Origin: Chrysiogenia bacterium
Lineage (GTDB): Bacteria; JAGRBM01
Assembly (NCBI GenBank): GCA_020434085.1
Contig: JAGRBM010000089.1
Location: forward strand, 1 to 11,787
Length of the DNA stretch: 11,787 bases
Direction: 5' to 3'
Part shown: positions 1 to 5,985 of the stretch, in pieces
How the letters are laid out: every line of letters starts with the position of its first letter
Position numbering within the stretch: the stretch's first letter is position 1
The notes under the pieces: generated by a model
The model's input: the letters and a program-made list of their open reading frames with translations, nothing else
Told to the model about the DNA's origin: nothing
Databases searched by the model: none
Program-made: the position numbers and the translations under genes

Positions 1-54
1 AGCATCCGCGCGCTGGCTGAAAAGGCGCGGCGCGAAACCGCGGAGGAACTATGA
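1..54 (+). CDS. C-terminal tail of an unidentified upstream protein (partial)
   Basis: An open frame from the window edge encodes 17 residues ending in ...RRETAEEL and stops at TGA 52-54. That stop overlaps the ATG (51-53) of the next gene in an ATGA arrangement, typical of translational coupling in one operon. The tail is charged and probably helical (Ala, Glu, Arg, Lys). The family cannot be named from 17 residues. Because the downstream gene is a nucleotidyltransferase of the kind used in phosphonate, phosphocholine or inositol-phosphate head-group pathways, the missing gene may belong to such a pathway. That is inference only. Confidence 0.5.
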   Translation, partial: SIRALAEKARRETAEEL

Positions 55-800
55 AAGCGATTCTCTACGTCGCCGGTCGCGGCAACCGCCTGGGCCCGGA
101 CTATGTCGATACCCACAAGGTGCTGCTCGCGTTCGGCGGCAAGACGCTGCTCGAATGGCACGCGGTGCACCTCAAGCGGCTGGGCATCAGCGAACTCGTC
201 GTCATCACCGGCCACAAGCGCGAGCTGGTCGAGGCCGAGCTTGAGAGAGTCGCCGCGCACCACGGGCTTACGACGCGCACCCTGCACAACCCCGATTTTC
301 TCGATGGCAGCGTGCTCAGCTTTCGCACTTCCATTCCCGAACTCGAGGGCCTGGGTGAACCGGTGCTCCTCATGGACGGCGATGTTCTTTATCCGACCGA
401 GATTTTACGCCGCCTCGTCGAGTCGAAGCACCCCACTGCGTTGCTCATCGATCAGGAGTATTCCACCGACGATGATGACCCCGTTCTCGTTCCCATCGTC
501 AGTGACAGGCCCGTTGACTTTCGAAAGAAGTGGACCGGACAGTCCGATGTGACCGGGGAATCCATCGGCTTTTTTAAGGTCAGCCCCGAGGCGCTGGGCT
601 TCCTGATTGAGCGCACCAACGCGCGCAGCAAGGCAGAACACCCCCAGGATTCCTACGATGACGTTTTGCGTGACATGGTCCTGGAGGGGCTTTTCGGGCA
701 CGAAGACGTGACCGGCATGGCCTGGACGGAGATCGATTTCCTCGGCGATATCGAGCGCGCCCGCACCGATGTGCTCCCCCACGTGATCGAATCGAAGTGA
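51..800 (+). CDS. NTP transferase family protein (phosphocholine/phosphonate cytidylyltransferase-like)
   Basis: This 249-residue protein has the single Rossmann-like fold of nucleotidyltransferases that join a nucleoside triphosphate to a phosphorylated alcohol, sugar or phosphonate and release pyrophosphate. Visible motifs are the nucleotide-binding loop AGRGNRLG (residues 8-15), a lysine at K23 in HKVLL, the metal-binding LLMDGD (D109, D111), and a second acidic motif EID (D229) in TEIDFLGDIERA near the C-terminus. The YDDVL motif near residue 202 is seen in LicC/PntC-like enzymes. There is no membrane segment or signal peptide, so it should be cytoplasmic. It is probably co-transcribed with the preceding gene through the ATGA overlap. 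The alcohol or phosphonate substrate cannot be told from sequence alone; a sugar-1-phosphate enzyme is possible but the C-terminal motif favours a CTP-using enzyme. The family is fairly sure and the substrate is not. Confidence 0.85.
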   Translation: MKAILYVAGRGNRLGPDYVDTHKVLLAFGGKTLLEWHAVHLKRLGISELVVITGHKRELVEAELERVAAHHGLTTRTLHNPDFLDGSVLSFRTSIPELEGLGEPVLLMDGDVLYPTEILRRLVESKHPTALLIDQEYSTDDDDPVLVPIVSDRPVDFRKKWTGQSDVTGESIGFFKVSPEALGFLIERTNARSKAEHPQDSYDDVLRDMVLEGLFGHEDVTGMAWTEIDFLGDIERARTDVLPHVIESK

Positions 801-922
801 CAAGAAGCCACAAAAAATCGATAGCAAGAACGCGCAAAACTGTGCTCAAAAAAATTTCGCCCCCCTCTTCTATAGTCGCGAAATGAGACATTATACTTCT
901 GCACCAATTCAAGCGCAGGGAT

Positions 923-970
923 GCTTGGTCGGCGGGGAGCCGAAATCCAGGCAAAACAAATCCAGGGAGG
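923..970 (+). promoter_or_regulatory. 5' leader hairpin with duplicated AAATCCAGG next to the Shine-Dalgarno
   Basis: In the leader of the first DUF3015 gene, GCTTGG (923-928) pairs with CCAGGC (947-952) and TCGGC (929-933) pairs with GCCGA (939-943), leaving loop GGGGA and bulge AAT. The 9-mer AAATCCAGG occurs at 943-951 and again at 958-966, where it runs into the ribosome-binding sequence AGGGAGG (964-970). CTTGG (924-928) could therefore pair with either copy, and the second pairing would cover the ribosome-binding site. The pairings are read directly from sequence; a regulatory role is inferred. Confidence 0.35.
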
Positions 971-978
971 ATTTAAGT

Positions 979-1500
979 ATGAAGAAGATTTTGAGCATTG
1001 TTTCCATGGTTGCCATGATGGCATTTGTGGCCGCTCCGGCCAGTGCCGCCAGCTACGGCATGGCCGGTTGCGGCCTCGGCTCGATGGTGTTTGGCCCCTC
1101 CGGTGAGATGGGCAAGTCCATCGGCAACTCCAAGGTGAGCGAAGTGCTCGCCGCCACCACCAATGGCACCTTCGGCAGCCAGACCTTCGGCATCACCACC
1201 GGCACGTCCAACTGCACCTCGGGCGGCATGGCGATGATGGAGAAGGAGCAGGAGCTCTTCGCCGAAGTCAGCTACGACGAAATTTCCCGCGAAATGGCCA
1301 AGGGCGAGGGTGAGTACCTCACCGCTTTTGCGACCGTCATGGGTTGCAGTGCCGATGTCCACAGCGACTTCGCCAGTGTGACCAAGGCCAACTACGGCAA
1401 GATTTTCGGCGCCGAGGCTTCGGCCAGCGACGTCGTGAGCTCCGTCAAGAGCCTGCTTCGTGACGACGCTTCGCTCGCCAAGAGCTGCTCGCGTCTGTAA
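979..1500 (+). CDS. Secreted DUF3015 family protein, copy 1
   Basis: The protein has 173 residues. ATG 979 is chosen because AGGGAGG lies 8 nt upstream and the reading begins with a clean Sec signal peptide (MKKI, a hydrophobic stretch, then APASA) with probable cleavage around residue 23. The longer in-frame start at 883 would bury this signal. The mature protein begins ASYG..AGCGLGSM and carries the block AATTNGTFGSQTFGITTGTSNC, the hallmark of the DUF3015 family, whose function is unknown. Mature-part cysteines occur in AGCGLG, TSNC, MGCSAD and KSCSRL and could form disulfides in the periplasm. It is followed by a strong terminator at 1525-1555, so it is a transcription unit separate from the paralogue downstream. 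The family call is confident; the role is unknown. Confidence 0.88.
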   Translation: MKKILSIVSMVAMMAFVAAPASAASYGMAGCGLGSMVFGPSGEMGKSIGNSKVSEVLAATTNGTFGSQTFGITTGTSNCTSGGMAMMEKEQELFAEVSYDEISREMAKGEGEYLTAFATVMGCSADVHSDFASVTKANYGKIFGAEASASDVVSSVKSLLRDDASLAKSCSRL

Positions 1501-1524
1501 ATCGGAACCACTCTGTTCCACGTT

Positions 1525-1555
1525 GAGGGAGGCCTTCGGGCCTCCCTCTTTTTTT
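1525..1555 (+). terminator. Rho-independent terminator after DUF3015 copy 1
   Basis: A perfect 10-bp stem is formed by GAGGGAGGCC (1525-1534) and GGCCTCCCTC (1539-1548), with the very stable C(TTCG)G tetraloop, followed directly by seven T residues (1549-1555). It starts 24 nt after the stop codon. Confidence 0.95.
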
Positions 1556-1571
1556 GTCACGGTTTTGCGCT

Positions 1572-1599
1572 TTGCCCCGGCGCTCCACCCGGCTAGTCT
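1572..1599 (+). promoter_or_regulatory. Possible promoter of DUF3015 copy 2
   Basis: TTGCCC (1572-1577) and TAGTCT (1594-1599) are separated by 16 nt, each matching the sigma-70 hexamers at 4 of 6 positions. They lie between the terminator of copy 1 and the ATG at 1642. The match is modest, but a promoter is needed here because of the strong terminator upstream. Confidence 0.3.
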
Positions 1600-1641
1600 T
1601 TGCCTTCACGACGTTCCATTTGTTCAGTTGGAGGCATTCCC

Positions 1642-2166
1642 ATGAAACTCATTCGATCCGCAATCCTCTGCGCCGCGCTCATTTTCGCGGCTGCCATTCC
1701 TGCCGCGAACGCGGCCAGCTACGGCCCGGCCGGTTGCGGTCTGGGCTCCATGATTTTCGGACCTTCCGGGGAGATGCGGAAAATTTTCAACAACGGCGTT
1801 CTCTCGGAGATTCTGGCCGCCACGACCAACGGCACCTTCGGCAGCCAGACCTTTGGCCTGACCACCGGCACTTCGAACTGTGGCAGCAAGGGACTCTTCT
1901 CCTACGACCGTGAGCAGGAGGCCTTCGCTGAAGTCGCCTACGATGAGATCTCTCGCGAAATGGCCAAGGGAGAGGGCGAATACCTCACCGCATTTGCCAC
2001 CCTCATGGGCTGCAGTGCCGATGTGCAGGACCGGTTCGCCACCGCCACCAAGGCCCACTACGGCCAGATCTTCGCCGAGGGCGCACAGCCCGTGCAGGTC
2101 GTTCACTCCGTGCGCGGTGTATTGCGCTCGGACGCGGCCCTGGCGAAGAGCTGCTCGCGAATCTAG
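1642..2166 (+). CDS. Secreted DUF3015 family protein, copy 2
   Basis: The protein has 174 residues. ATG 1642 has GGAGG (1630-1634) 7 nt upstream and gives a Sec signal peptide (MKLIRS, a hydrophobic core, then AANA) with cleavage near residue 23-24. The mature part starts ASYGPAGCGLGSM and carries the DUF3015 block around NGTFGSQTFGLTTGTSNC. Compared by eye with copy 1, about 107 of 150 mature positions are the same. The most conserved parts are the N-terminal glycine/cysteine region and YDEISREMAKGEGEYLTAFAT; the centre (after TSNC) and the C-terminal third diverge. All four mature cysteines are kept. The pair clearly arose by tandem duplication and then diverged. It has its own terminator at 2190-2219. 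Function unknown. Confidence 0.88.
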   Translation: MKLIRSAILCAALIFAAAIPAANAASYGPAGCGLGSMIFGPSGEMRKIFNNGVLSEILAATTNGTFGSQTFGLTTGTSNCGSKGLFSYDREQEAFAEVAYDEISREMAKGEGEYLTAFATLMGCSADVQDRFATATKAHYGQIFAEGAQPVQVVHSVRGVLRSDAALAKSCSRI

Positions 2167-2189
2167 CGCGTCCACGAATCGTCAACCCG

Positions 2190-2219
2190 GCGCCGGGCCT
2201 GCAAGGGCCCGGCGCTTTT
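2190..2219 (+). terminator. Rho-independent terminator after DUF3015 copy 2
   Basis: GCGCCGGGCC (2190-2199) pairs perfectly with GGCCCGGCGC (2206-2215) around a TGCAAG loop, followed by TTTT (2216-2219) and a further TTTT three bases later. The GC-only stem compensates for the short T tract. Confidence 0.88.
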
Positions 2220-2223
2220 CGTT

Positions 2224-2252
2224 TTGGCTCCGGTGGGCCCATTCACTATTCT
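2224..2252 (+). promoter_or_regulatory. Possible promoter of the Lnb_N/DUF4105 gene
   Basis: TTGGCT (2224-2229) and TATTCT (2247-2252) are separated by 17 nt, with 4 of 6 matches in each hexamer. The site sits directly after the terminator of the preceding gene and 34 nt before the chosen ATG. It is a weak but well-spaced sigma-70-like site. Confidence 0.35.
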
Positions 2253-2286
2253 CGCGGCCCACACGCGGGGAGCCCGCTTGAGACCA

Positions 2287-4230
2287 ATGAACCGAGTCCT
2301 TTTCATCGCAATTCTGCTGGGCCTGAGTCTGTTGCCGGCTCGCGCCTTCGCTGCCGATGATGGCTATGCCGCCGAACTCATTTCGCAGGCCCGCGCGCGC
2401 GACCTGGGCAATTCGCGATACTGGACCCTGCTCCTTCACTATCGCTTTCACATCTTCACCGGCTGGCGCAGCGAGGCCGACGGCGAAGCGTTTTTTCTCG
2501 CCGATGACGGCAAAGACGACCCGGTCGCGGAACTCGATGCCGACATCCGCGGCTTCCTTGCCGAGCCCGTTGAAGGCGAAACCCACGCCCAATGCCGCTT
2601 TCCCGAGCGTTTTCACTGGCTCCGGCAAGAGCTGCAGCTCGATCCCGCGCGTGTTCCCGCGGTGGCTTGTCCCGATTTCGATTACTGGTATTCCCGGCTC
2701 AACCCCGGGAGCGTGAAGCTCATCTTCGCCGCCGCGTATCTCAACAACCCGGCGTCCATGTACGGGCACACCTTCCTGCGCTTCGACAAGAAGGACGCGC
2801 CGCCGGGCAGCGACCTGCTCTCGACGATCATCAATTTCTCGGCAAAGATCGGCAACGACCCGGGCGTGATCTACGCAGCCAAGGGGCTCTGGGGCGGCTA
2901 CGACGGCTACTTTCAGACGATTCCCTACTACATGCGGGTCCAGAAATATTCGAATCTCGAGAACCGCGACCTCTGGGAATACGACCTCAACCTCACGCAG
3001 GACCAGATTGATTCCATGGCGCGCCACCTCTGGGAGCTGGGCGGCACGCATTTCGACTACTGGTTCTTTGACGAGAACTGCTCGTACCATCTGCTTGCCG
3101 TGATCGAGATCGCGCGCCCCGACCTCCATCTTCGCGAACAGTACCGCACGTGGGCCATCCCAATCGATACCGTGCGCTCCCTGCTCGCCGACAAGCAGCT
3201 CATCGGAAAAATCAGCTACCGGCCCTCTTTCTACAAACAGACCCTTACCGCGCGTGAGCACATGAGCCGCGAGGAACGCACGCTAACCGAACAAATTGCC
3301 GAAGAACTGGGTCCCGGGCGCTTCGAGGGTATCGGCGCACTGACGCCCGAACGCCAGGGGCTCGTGCTCGATACCGCCGATCTCTACCTGCGTTACCGCA
3401 TGCAGCGCGGCGATGTCGAACAGGATGCTGCCAAGAACGCCGACCGCGAGATTCTTGCCCGGCGCGCGGCAATCGATGCGCGATCGCCCAGTTACGAAGT
3501 CCCCACCCCCGTGCGGCCCGATGAATCCCACCACTCCGGCCGCATTGCCGCGGGCGCGGGCGTCTCGCGCGCGAGCGTCTTCGAGGAAATTCTCTGGCGC
3601 CCGGCGCTGCGTGATTTTCTTTCGCCGCCCAAGGGGTTCGAGCCCGGCAGCTTTCTGGAGATGGGTTCGATCCGGATGCGCTTCACCCACGATCCGGGCA
3701 ACTTCTCGGCCAACAAGAATGAGTTCACCATCGAAAACTACGAGGTTTTCAAGATCTTCTCGCTCTGGCCGCTCGATCCCTGGTCCTTCCGGCTCTCGTG
3801 GAAGGCCTCGGTCGGCGGCTCGCTTCCGCGCGAGACATACTGCGAGGAAATTCACTGTTTGACCGGCGGCGCGAATGTGGGTGGCGGGCTTTCCTACCGT
3901 ACGGGTCTGTGGCGGAGCGAAACTTTCTACGTCTTTGGCGAAGCGCTTGCCGAGGGCGGCGACGGGTTTTCCAAGAACTACCGCATTGCCCCCATTGCAT
4001 CGGGCGGCATCATCGTGGACCTCGCCGATTTCTGGCAGGTACAGGCCGAGGCCCGCTACCTCTATCCGATCTGGGGCGACCGCGACCCCATCAAGAACGA
4101 GCGCCGCGACGTGTGGGATGTGAAAGTGGAAACCGCCTTCTATCTCTCGCGCAATGTGGAGCTGCGCGGCTGGGCCCGTGCCGGCACGGTCCGCGATGAG
4201 GTCGGCGGCTATCTGGGCTGGTATTACTGA
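2287..4230 (+). CDS. Lnb_N (DUF4105) periplasmic domain protein with C-terminal outer-membrane barrel
   Basis: The protein has 647 residues. ATG 2287 is preferred to the in-frame ATG at 2224 because it opens directly on a Sec signal peptide (MNRVLFIAILLG...ARAFA, cleavage near residue 22); the only ribosome-binding-like sequence, GGGGAG at 2267-2272, is rather distant. Residues about 145-275 look like the Lnb_N/DUF4105 domain: NPASMYGHTFLRF with H161 and FFDENCSYHLL with N264, C265 and H268, a His/Cys arrangement like that of papain-fold (NlpC/P60-type) enzymes. The domain is named for a lipoprotein N-acyltransferase of Bacteroides, so acyl transfer to lipoproteins in the periplasm is a reasonable guess, not proven here. 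From about residue 440 the sequence turns into alternating amphipathic strands rich in Gly, Trp and Tyr and ends in GWYY, an aromatic C-terminus as used for outer-membrane insertion. The 3' end overlaps the convergent gene by 7 bp. The domain call is fairly sure; the activity is open. Confidence 0.82.
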   Translation: MNRVLFIAILLGLSLLPARAFAADDGYAAELISQARARDLGNSRYWTLLLHYRFHIFTGWRSEADGEAFFLADDGKDDPVAELDADIRGFLAEPVEGETHAQCRFPERFHWLRQELQLDPARVPAVACPDFDYWYSRLNPGSVKLIFAAAYLNNPASMYGHTFLRFDKKDAPPGSDLLSTIINFSAKIGNDPGVIYAAKGLWGGYDGYFQTIPYYMRVQKYSNLENRDLWEYDLNLTQDQIDSMARHLWELGGTHFDYWFFDENCSYHLLAVIEIARPDLHLREQYRTWAIPIDTVRSLLADKQLIGKISYRPSFYKQTLTAREHMSREERTLTEQIAEELGPGRFEGIGALTPERQGLVLDTADLYLRYRMQRGDVEQDAAKNADREILARRAAIDARSPSYEVPTPVRPDESHHSGRIAAGAGVSRASVFEEILWRPALRDFLSPPKGFEPGSFLEMGSIRMRFTHDPGNFSANKNEFTIENYEVFKIFSLWPLDPWSFRLSWKASVGGSLPRETYCEEIHCLTGGANVGGGLSYRTGLWRSETFYVFGEALAEGGDGFSKNYRIAPIASGGIIVDLADFWQVQAEARYLYPIWGDRDPIKNERRDVWDVKVETAFYLSRNVELRGWARAGTVRDEVGGYLGWYY

Positions 4231-4943
4231 GGCGCAACGCGCGCTTTCAAATCGGCCAGCACCGGCATTTCTTCCAGGTCTTTTTCGCTGAGTTTTTCCC
4301 AGTCGATCCCCGTGGGCGCAGGCGGCGGATTCTTCACTTCGATCACGCGTTCCGGCGTCACGATCCACGAGAGCGGCACGTCGTTTTCATCGCGCGGAAA
4401 ATCTTTGGCCACCTGAAGCTCGTGCACCGTGGTCAGCACCGGGACCGGGTCGTGGCCCAGGGCGCGCAAGATGCCGTATTCGAGATCGCTGTATCCGTGT
4501 CCCTTGCCGCAACGCTTGCCTGTCGCGGTGATGACGACCGAACCGCACACGATCAGGTCCACCTGCGGCAGCTCCTCCAGCGAGACTTCCTCGGCCCAGG
4601 GCTTGCACTTCGAGAGCGTCGCCGCTTCGCGGTATTTGTCCGCCGGAATTCTTGCCGGATCGAATCGCATGAAACCGGCAGCAAGTCTTGGCGTCGGCAT
4701 ATAGAGCGTAATGCCGCGCGCAAGCGCCATTTCACGCACCGGAAGCTGGGGCGAATCGGGATTGATCTTGATGGCGCGCACGCCCTCCCAGATCGGCAGC
4801 GTGAAGAGCCGCCCTGCCGCCTCGCGCGCGCCGGCAAAGTTGGGGATCCGCCCCTTTACCGGGAAGGGAAAACGCGCCTGCCTCCGCTCGGTGAGCTGCT
4901 CCCACGCATGGGCGCGCGCGGCGTCCTTGGAATCGAATTTCAT
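4224..4943 (-). CDS. 5-formyltetrahydrofolate cyclo-ligase-like (MTHFS domain) protein
   Basis: The protein has 239 residues on the minus strand, from ATG 4943 with GAAGGGG just upstream, to TAA (complement of 4224-4226). The glycine-rich motif GKRCGKGHGYSDLEY (residues 142-156) matches the nucleotide/folate loop of the MTHFS family, which converts 5-formyl-THF to 5,10-methenyl-THF with ATP. Supporting stretches are ITLYMPTPRL (78-87), VDLIVCGSVVI (128-138) and TTVHELQV (171-178). The loop departs from the usual GGGYYDR form (GHGYSDLEY), and the start lacks the usual K..LR arrangement, so this is closer to the MTHFS-domain-containing (MTHFSD-like) branch and may not have the classical activity. 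It is cytoplasmic with no signal. It is divergent from the DUF309 gene and convergent with the Lnb_N gene. Confidence 0.75.
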   Translation of the reverse strand: MKFDSKDAARAHAWEQLTERRQARFPFPVKGRIPNFAGAREAAGRLFTLPIWEGVRAIKINPDSPQLPVREMALARGITLYMPTPRLAAGFMRFDPARIPADKYREAATLSKCKPWAEEVSLEELPQVDLIVCGSVVITATGKRCGKGHGYSDLEYGILRALGHDPVPVLTTVHELQVAKDFPRDENDVPLSWIVTPERVIEVKNPPPAPTGIDWEKLSEKDLEEMPVLADLKARVAPQ

Positions 4944-4992
4944 GCTGCCCCTTCACTGCCACCCTCGCGGCTGGTCGCTGCGGCCGGCGGCG

Positions 4993-5000
4993 ATTATAGA
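4993..5000. promoter_or_regulatory. Overlapping opposite-strand -10 elements (candidate bidirectional promoter)
   Basis: ATTATA at 4993-4998 reads as a perfect TATAAT on the minus strand, about 50 nt before the cyclo-ligase-like ATG at 4943. On the plus strand the same bases give TATAGA (4995-5000), 8 nt before the DUF309 ATG at 5009. No convincing -35 hexamer was found on either side. If both are used, the DUF309 mRNA would be leaderless or nearly so. Confidence 0.35.
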
Positions 5001-5008
5001 ACCACTCC

Positions 5009-5416
5009 ATGGCCATTGAGATCCCAGAGGGCCCGATCACGGTGAGCGAGCCGCTGCCGGAGGCCATCCGAACCGCCATCGCCGAGTTCAACGCCGGCGA
5101 TTATTACCCCTGTCACGACACCATCGAAGAGCACTGGGTGCGCGAAGTGGGTCAACAGCGCATTCTCTACCAGGGCATCCTGCAGATCGGCATCGCCCTC
5201 TACCACATCGAGAACGGCAACTGGCGCGGCGCAGTAAAGATGCTCGAGCGCGGCATTCCCAAGCTTCGCCCCTTCGTGCCGAGCTGCCAGGGCATCTCCG
5301 TGGCGCCGCTCCTTGAAGCCGCCGAAAAGATCGAAGCGCACCTGAATGAACTTGGGGCGGAGCGCATCGAGGCGTTCGCCCTCACATTTCCAAAAATTGC
5401 ATTGAGCGAGAGCTGA
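5009..5416 (+). CDS. DUF309 domain-containing protein
   Basis: The protein has 135 residues. The core EFNAGDYYPCHDTIEEHW (26-43) is the defining DUF309 signature, where family members usually read F..G.Y..AHE..E..W. It is followed by a helical stretch with RILYQGILQIGIALYHIENG (51-70; H66) and GAVKMLERGIPKL. The family is small, all-helical and of unknown function, with conserved His/Glu residues suggesting a metal or active site (H36, E40/E41, H66 here). There is no signal peptide. No Shine-Dalgarno sequence precedes ATG 5009, in line with a short or absent leader. The gene ends 11 nt before the glutathione peroxidase gene, whose ribosome-binding site starts at its stop codon, so the two are an operon. 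Confidence 0.85.
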   Translation: MAIEIPEGPITVSEPLPEAIRTAIAEFNAGDYYPCHDTIEEHWVREVGQQRILYQGILQIGIALYHIENGNWRGAVKMLERGIPKLRPFVPSCQGISVAPLLEAAEKIEAHLNELGAERIEAFALTFPKIALSES

Positions 5417-5427
5417 AGGAGTCACGA

Positions 5428-5901
5428 ATGTCCCTCTACGATCAGAAGACCAGTTCACTTGGCGGCGCCGCCGCCGATCTTTCCGACTTCAAGGGCAAGG
5501 TCACCCTCGTCGTGAACGTGGCCAGTGCCTGCGGCTTCACCCCGCAATACAAGGGCCTGCAGGCCCTGCACGAAGAGCTCTCGGGCAAGGGCTTTGCCGT
5601 GCTCGGCTTTCCCTGCAACCAGTTCGGCGCCCAGGAACCCGGCAGCGCCGAGGAGATCCAGAACTTCTGCGAGACCAAGTTCGCCGTGAAGTTTCCCATG
5701 TTCGAAAAAGTCGAAGTGAAGCCGGGCGGCAGCCAGTCACCGGTGTATGCGTTCCTCACCGCCGGCGGCGAAGTACCCAACTGGAACTTCTGCAAATACC
5801 TGGTCGGCAAGGACGGCGAGGTGATCAAGTTCTACCCCAGCAACATCGCCCCGGCCGACAAGGGTCTGCGCGCCGACATCGAGGCGGCCCTCTCCGCCTG
5901 A
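5428..5901 (+). CDS. Glutathione peroxidase family protein (thiol peroxidase)
   Basis: The protein has 157 residues, the usual size of bacterial GPx/BtuE-type enzymes that reduce hydrogen and organic peroxides using glutathione or thioredoxin. Catalytic motifs are clear: NVASACGFTPQY with peroxidatic Cys35 (a cysteine, not selenocysteine), LGFPCNQFGAQEPG with Gln69, and the pair Trp119-Asn120 in NWNFCKYLV, together giving the C-Q-W-N tetrad. Cys81 in IQNFCETKF occupies the region where thioredoxin-dependent members carry a resolving cysteine, so thioredoxin may be the reductant (inference). AAGGAG (5416-5421) overlaps the stop of the DUF309 gene and lies 6 nt before the ATG, showing tight coupling. 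There is no signal peptide, so it is cytoplasmic. A terminator follows at 5925-5950. Whether the correct symbol is gpx or btuE is not decidable here. Confidence 0.95.
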   Translation: MSLYDQKTSSLGGAAADLSDFKGKVTLVVNVASACGFTPQYKGLQALHEELSGKGFAVLGFPCNQFGAQEPGSAEEIQNFCETKFAVKFPMFEKVEVKPGGSQSPVYAFLTAGGEVPNWNFCKYLVGKDGEVIKFYPSNIAPADKGLRADIEAALSA

Positions 5902-5924
5902 TTTCATCACCTTCAAAACAGGGG

Positions 5925-5950
5925 AAGGCCGCGCGTTGTGCGGCCTTTTT
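5925..5950 (+). terminator. Rho-independent terminator after the glutathione peroxidase gene
   Basis: AAGGCCGC (5925-5932) pairs with GCGGCCTT (5940-5947) around a 7-nt loop (GCGTTGT). The T run begins at 5946 (TTTTT, then CTTT). It closes the DUF309-peroxidase operon. Confidence 0.85.
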
Positions 5951-5970
5951 CTTTGCGCCTCCCTGTTGCG

Positions 5971-5976
5971 TACAAT
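5971..5976 (+). promoter_or_regulatory. -10 element of the DUF6141-like operon
   Basis: TACAAT matches TATAAT at 5 of 6 positions and ends 9 nt before the ATG at 5986, so transcription would begin only about 0-3 nt before the start codon. No Shine-Dalgarno sequence exists in this gap (GCGCGGACG), which supports a leaderless message. No good -35 was found, since the preceding bases are the terminator T tract. Confidence 0.45.
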
Positions 5977-5985
5977 GCGCGGACG

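Noticed and set aside
903-970. Possible c-di-GMP (GEMM) or other known riboswitch in the DUF3015 leader
   Set aside because: The hairpin is real but the conserved GEMM bases (such as the GGGCAAACC and GACGCAAAGCC blocks) are missing, so no known riboswitch class can be named.
2182-3261. 359-aa open frame on the minus strand opposite the Lnb_N gene
   Set aside because: It is an antisense shadow of a high-GC gene; the plus strand carries a signal peptide, conserved motifs and a barrel end, while the minus product shows no recognisable domain.
3283-4368. 361-aa open frame on the minus strand opposite the Lnb_N gene
   Set aside because: Antisense shadow with Arg/Ala/Gly-rich composition and no motif; it also runs into the cyclo-ligase-like gene in another frame.
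5428-5901. Selenocysteine version of glutathione peroxidase
   Set aside because: The catalytic codon is TGC for Cys35; there is no in-frame TGA.
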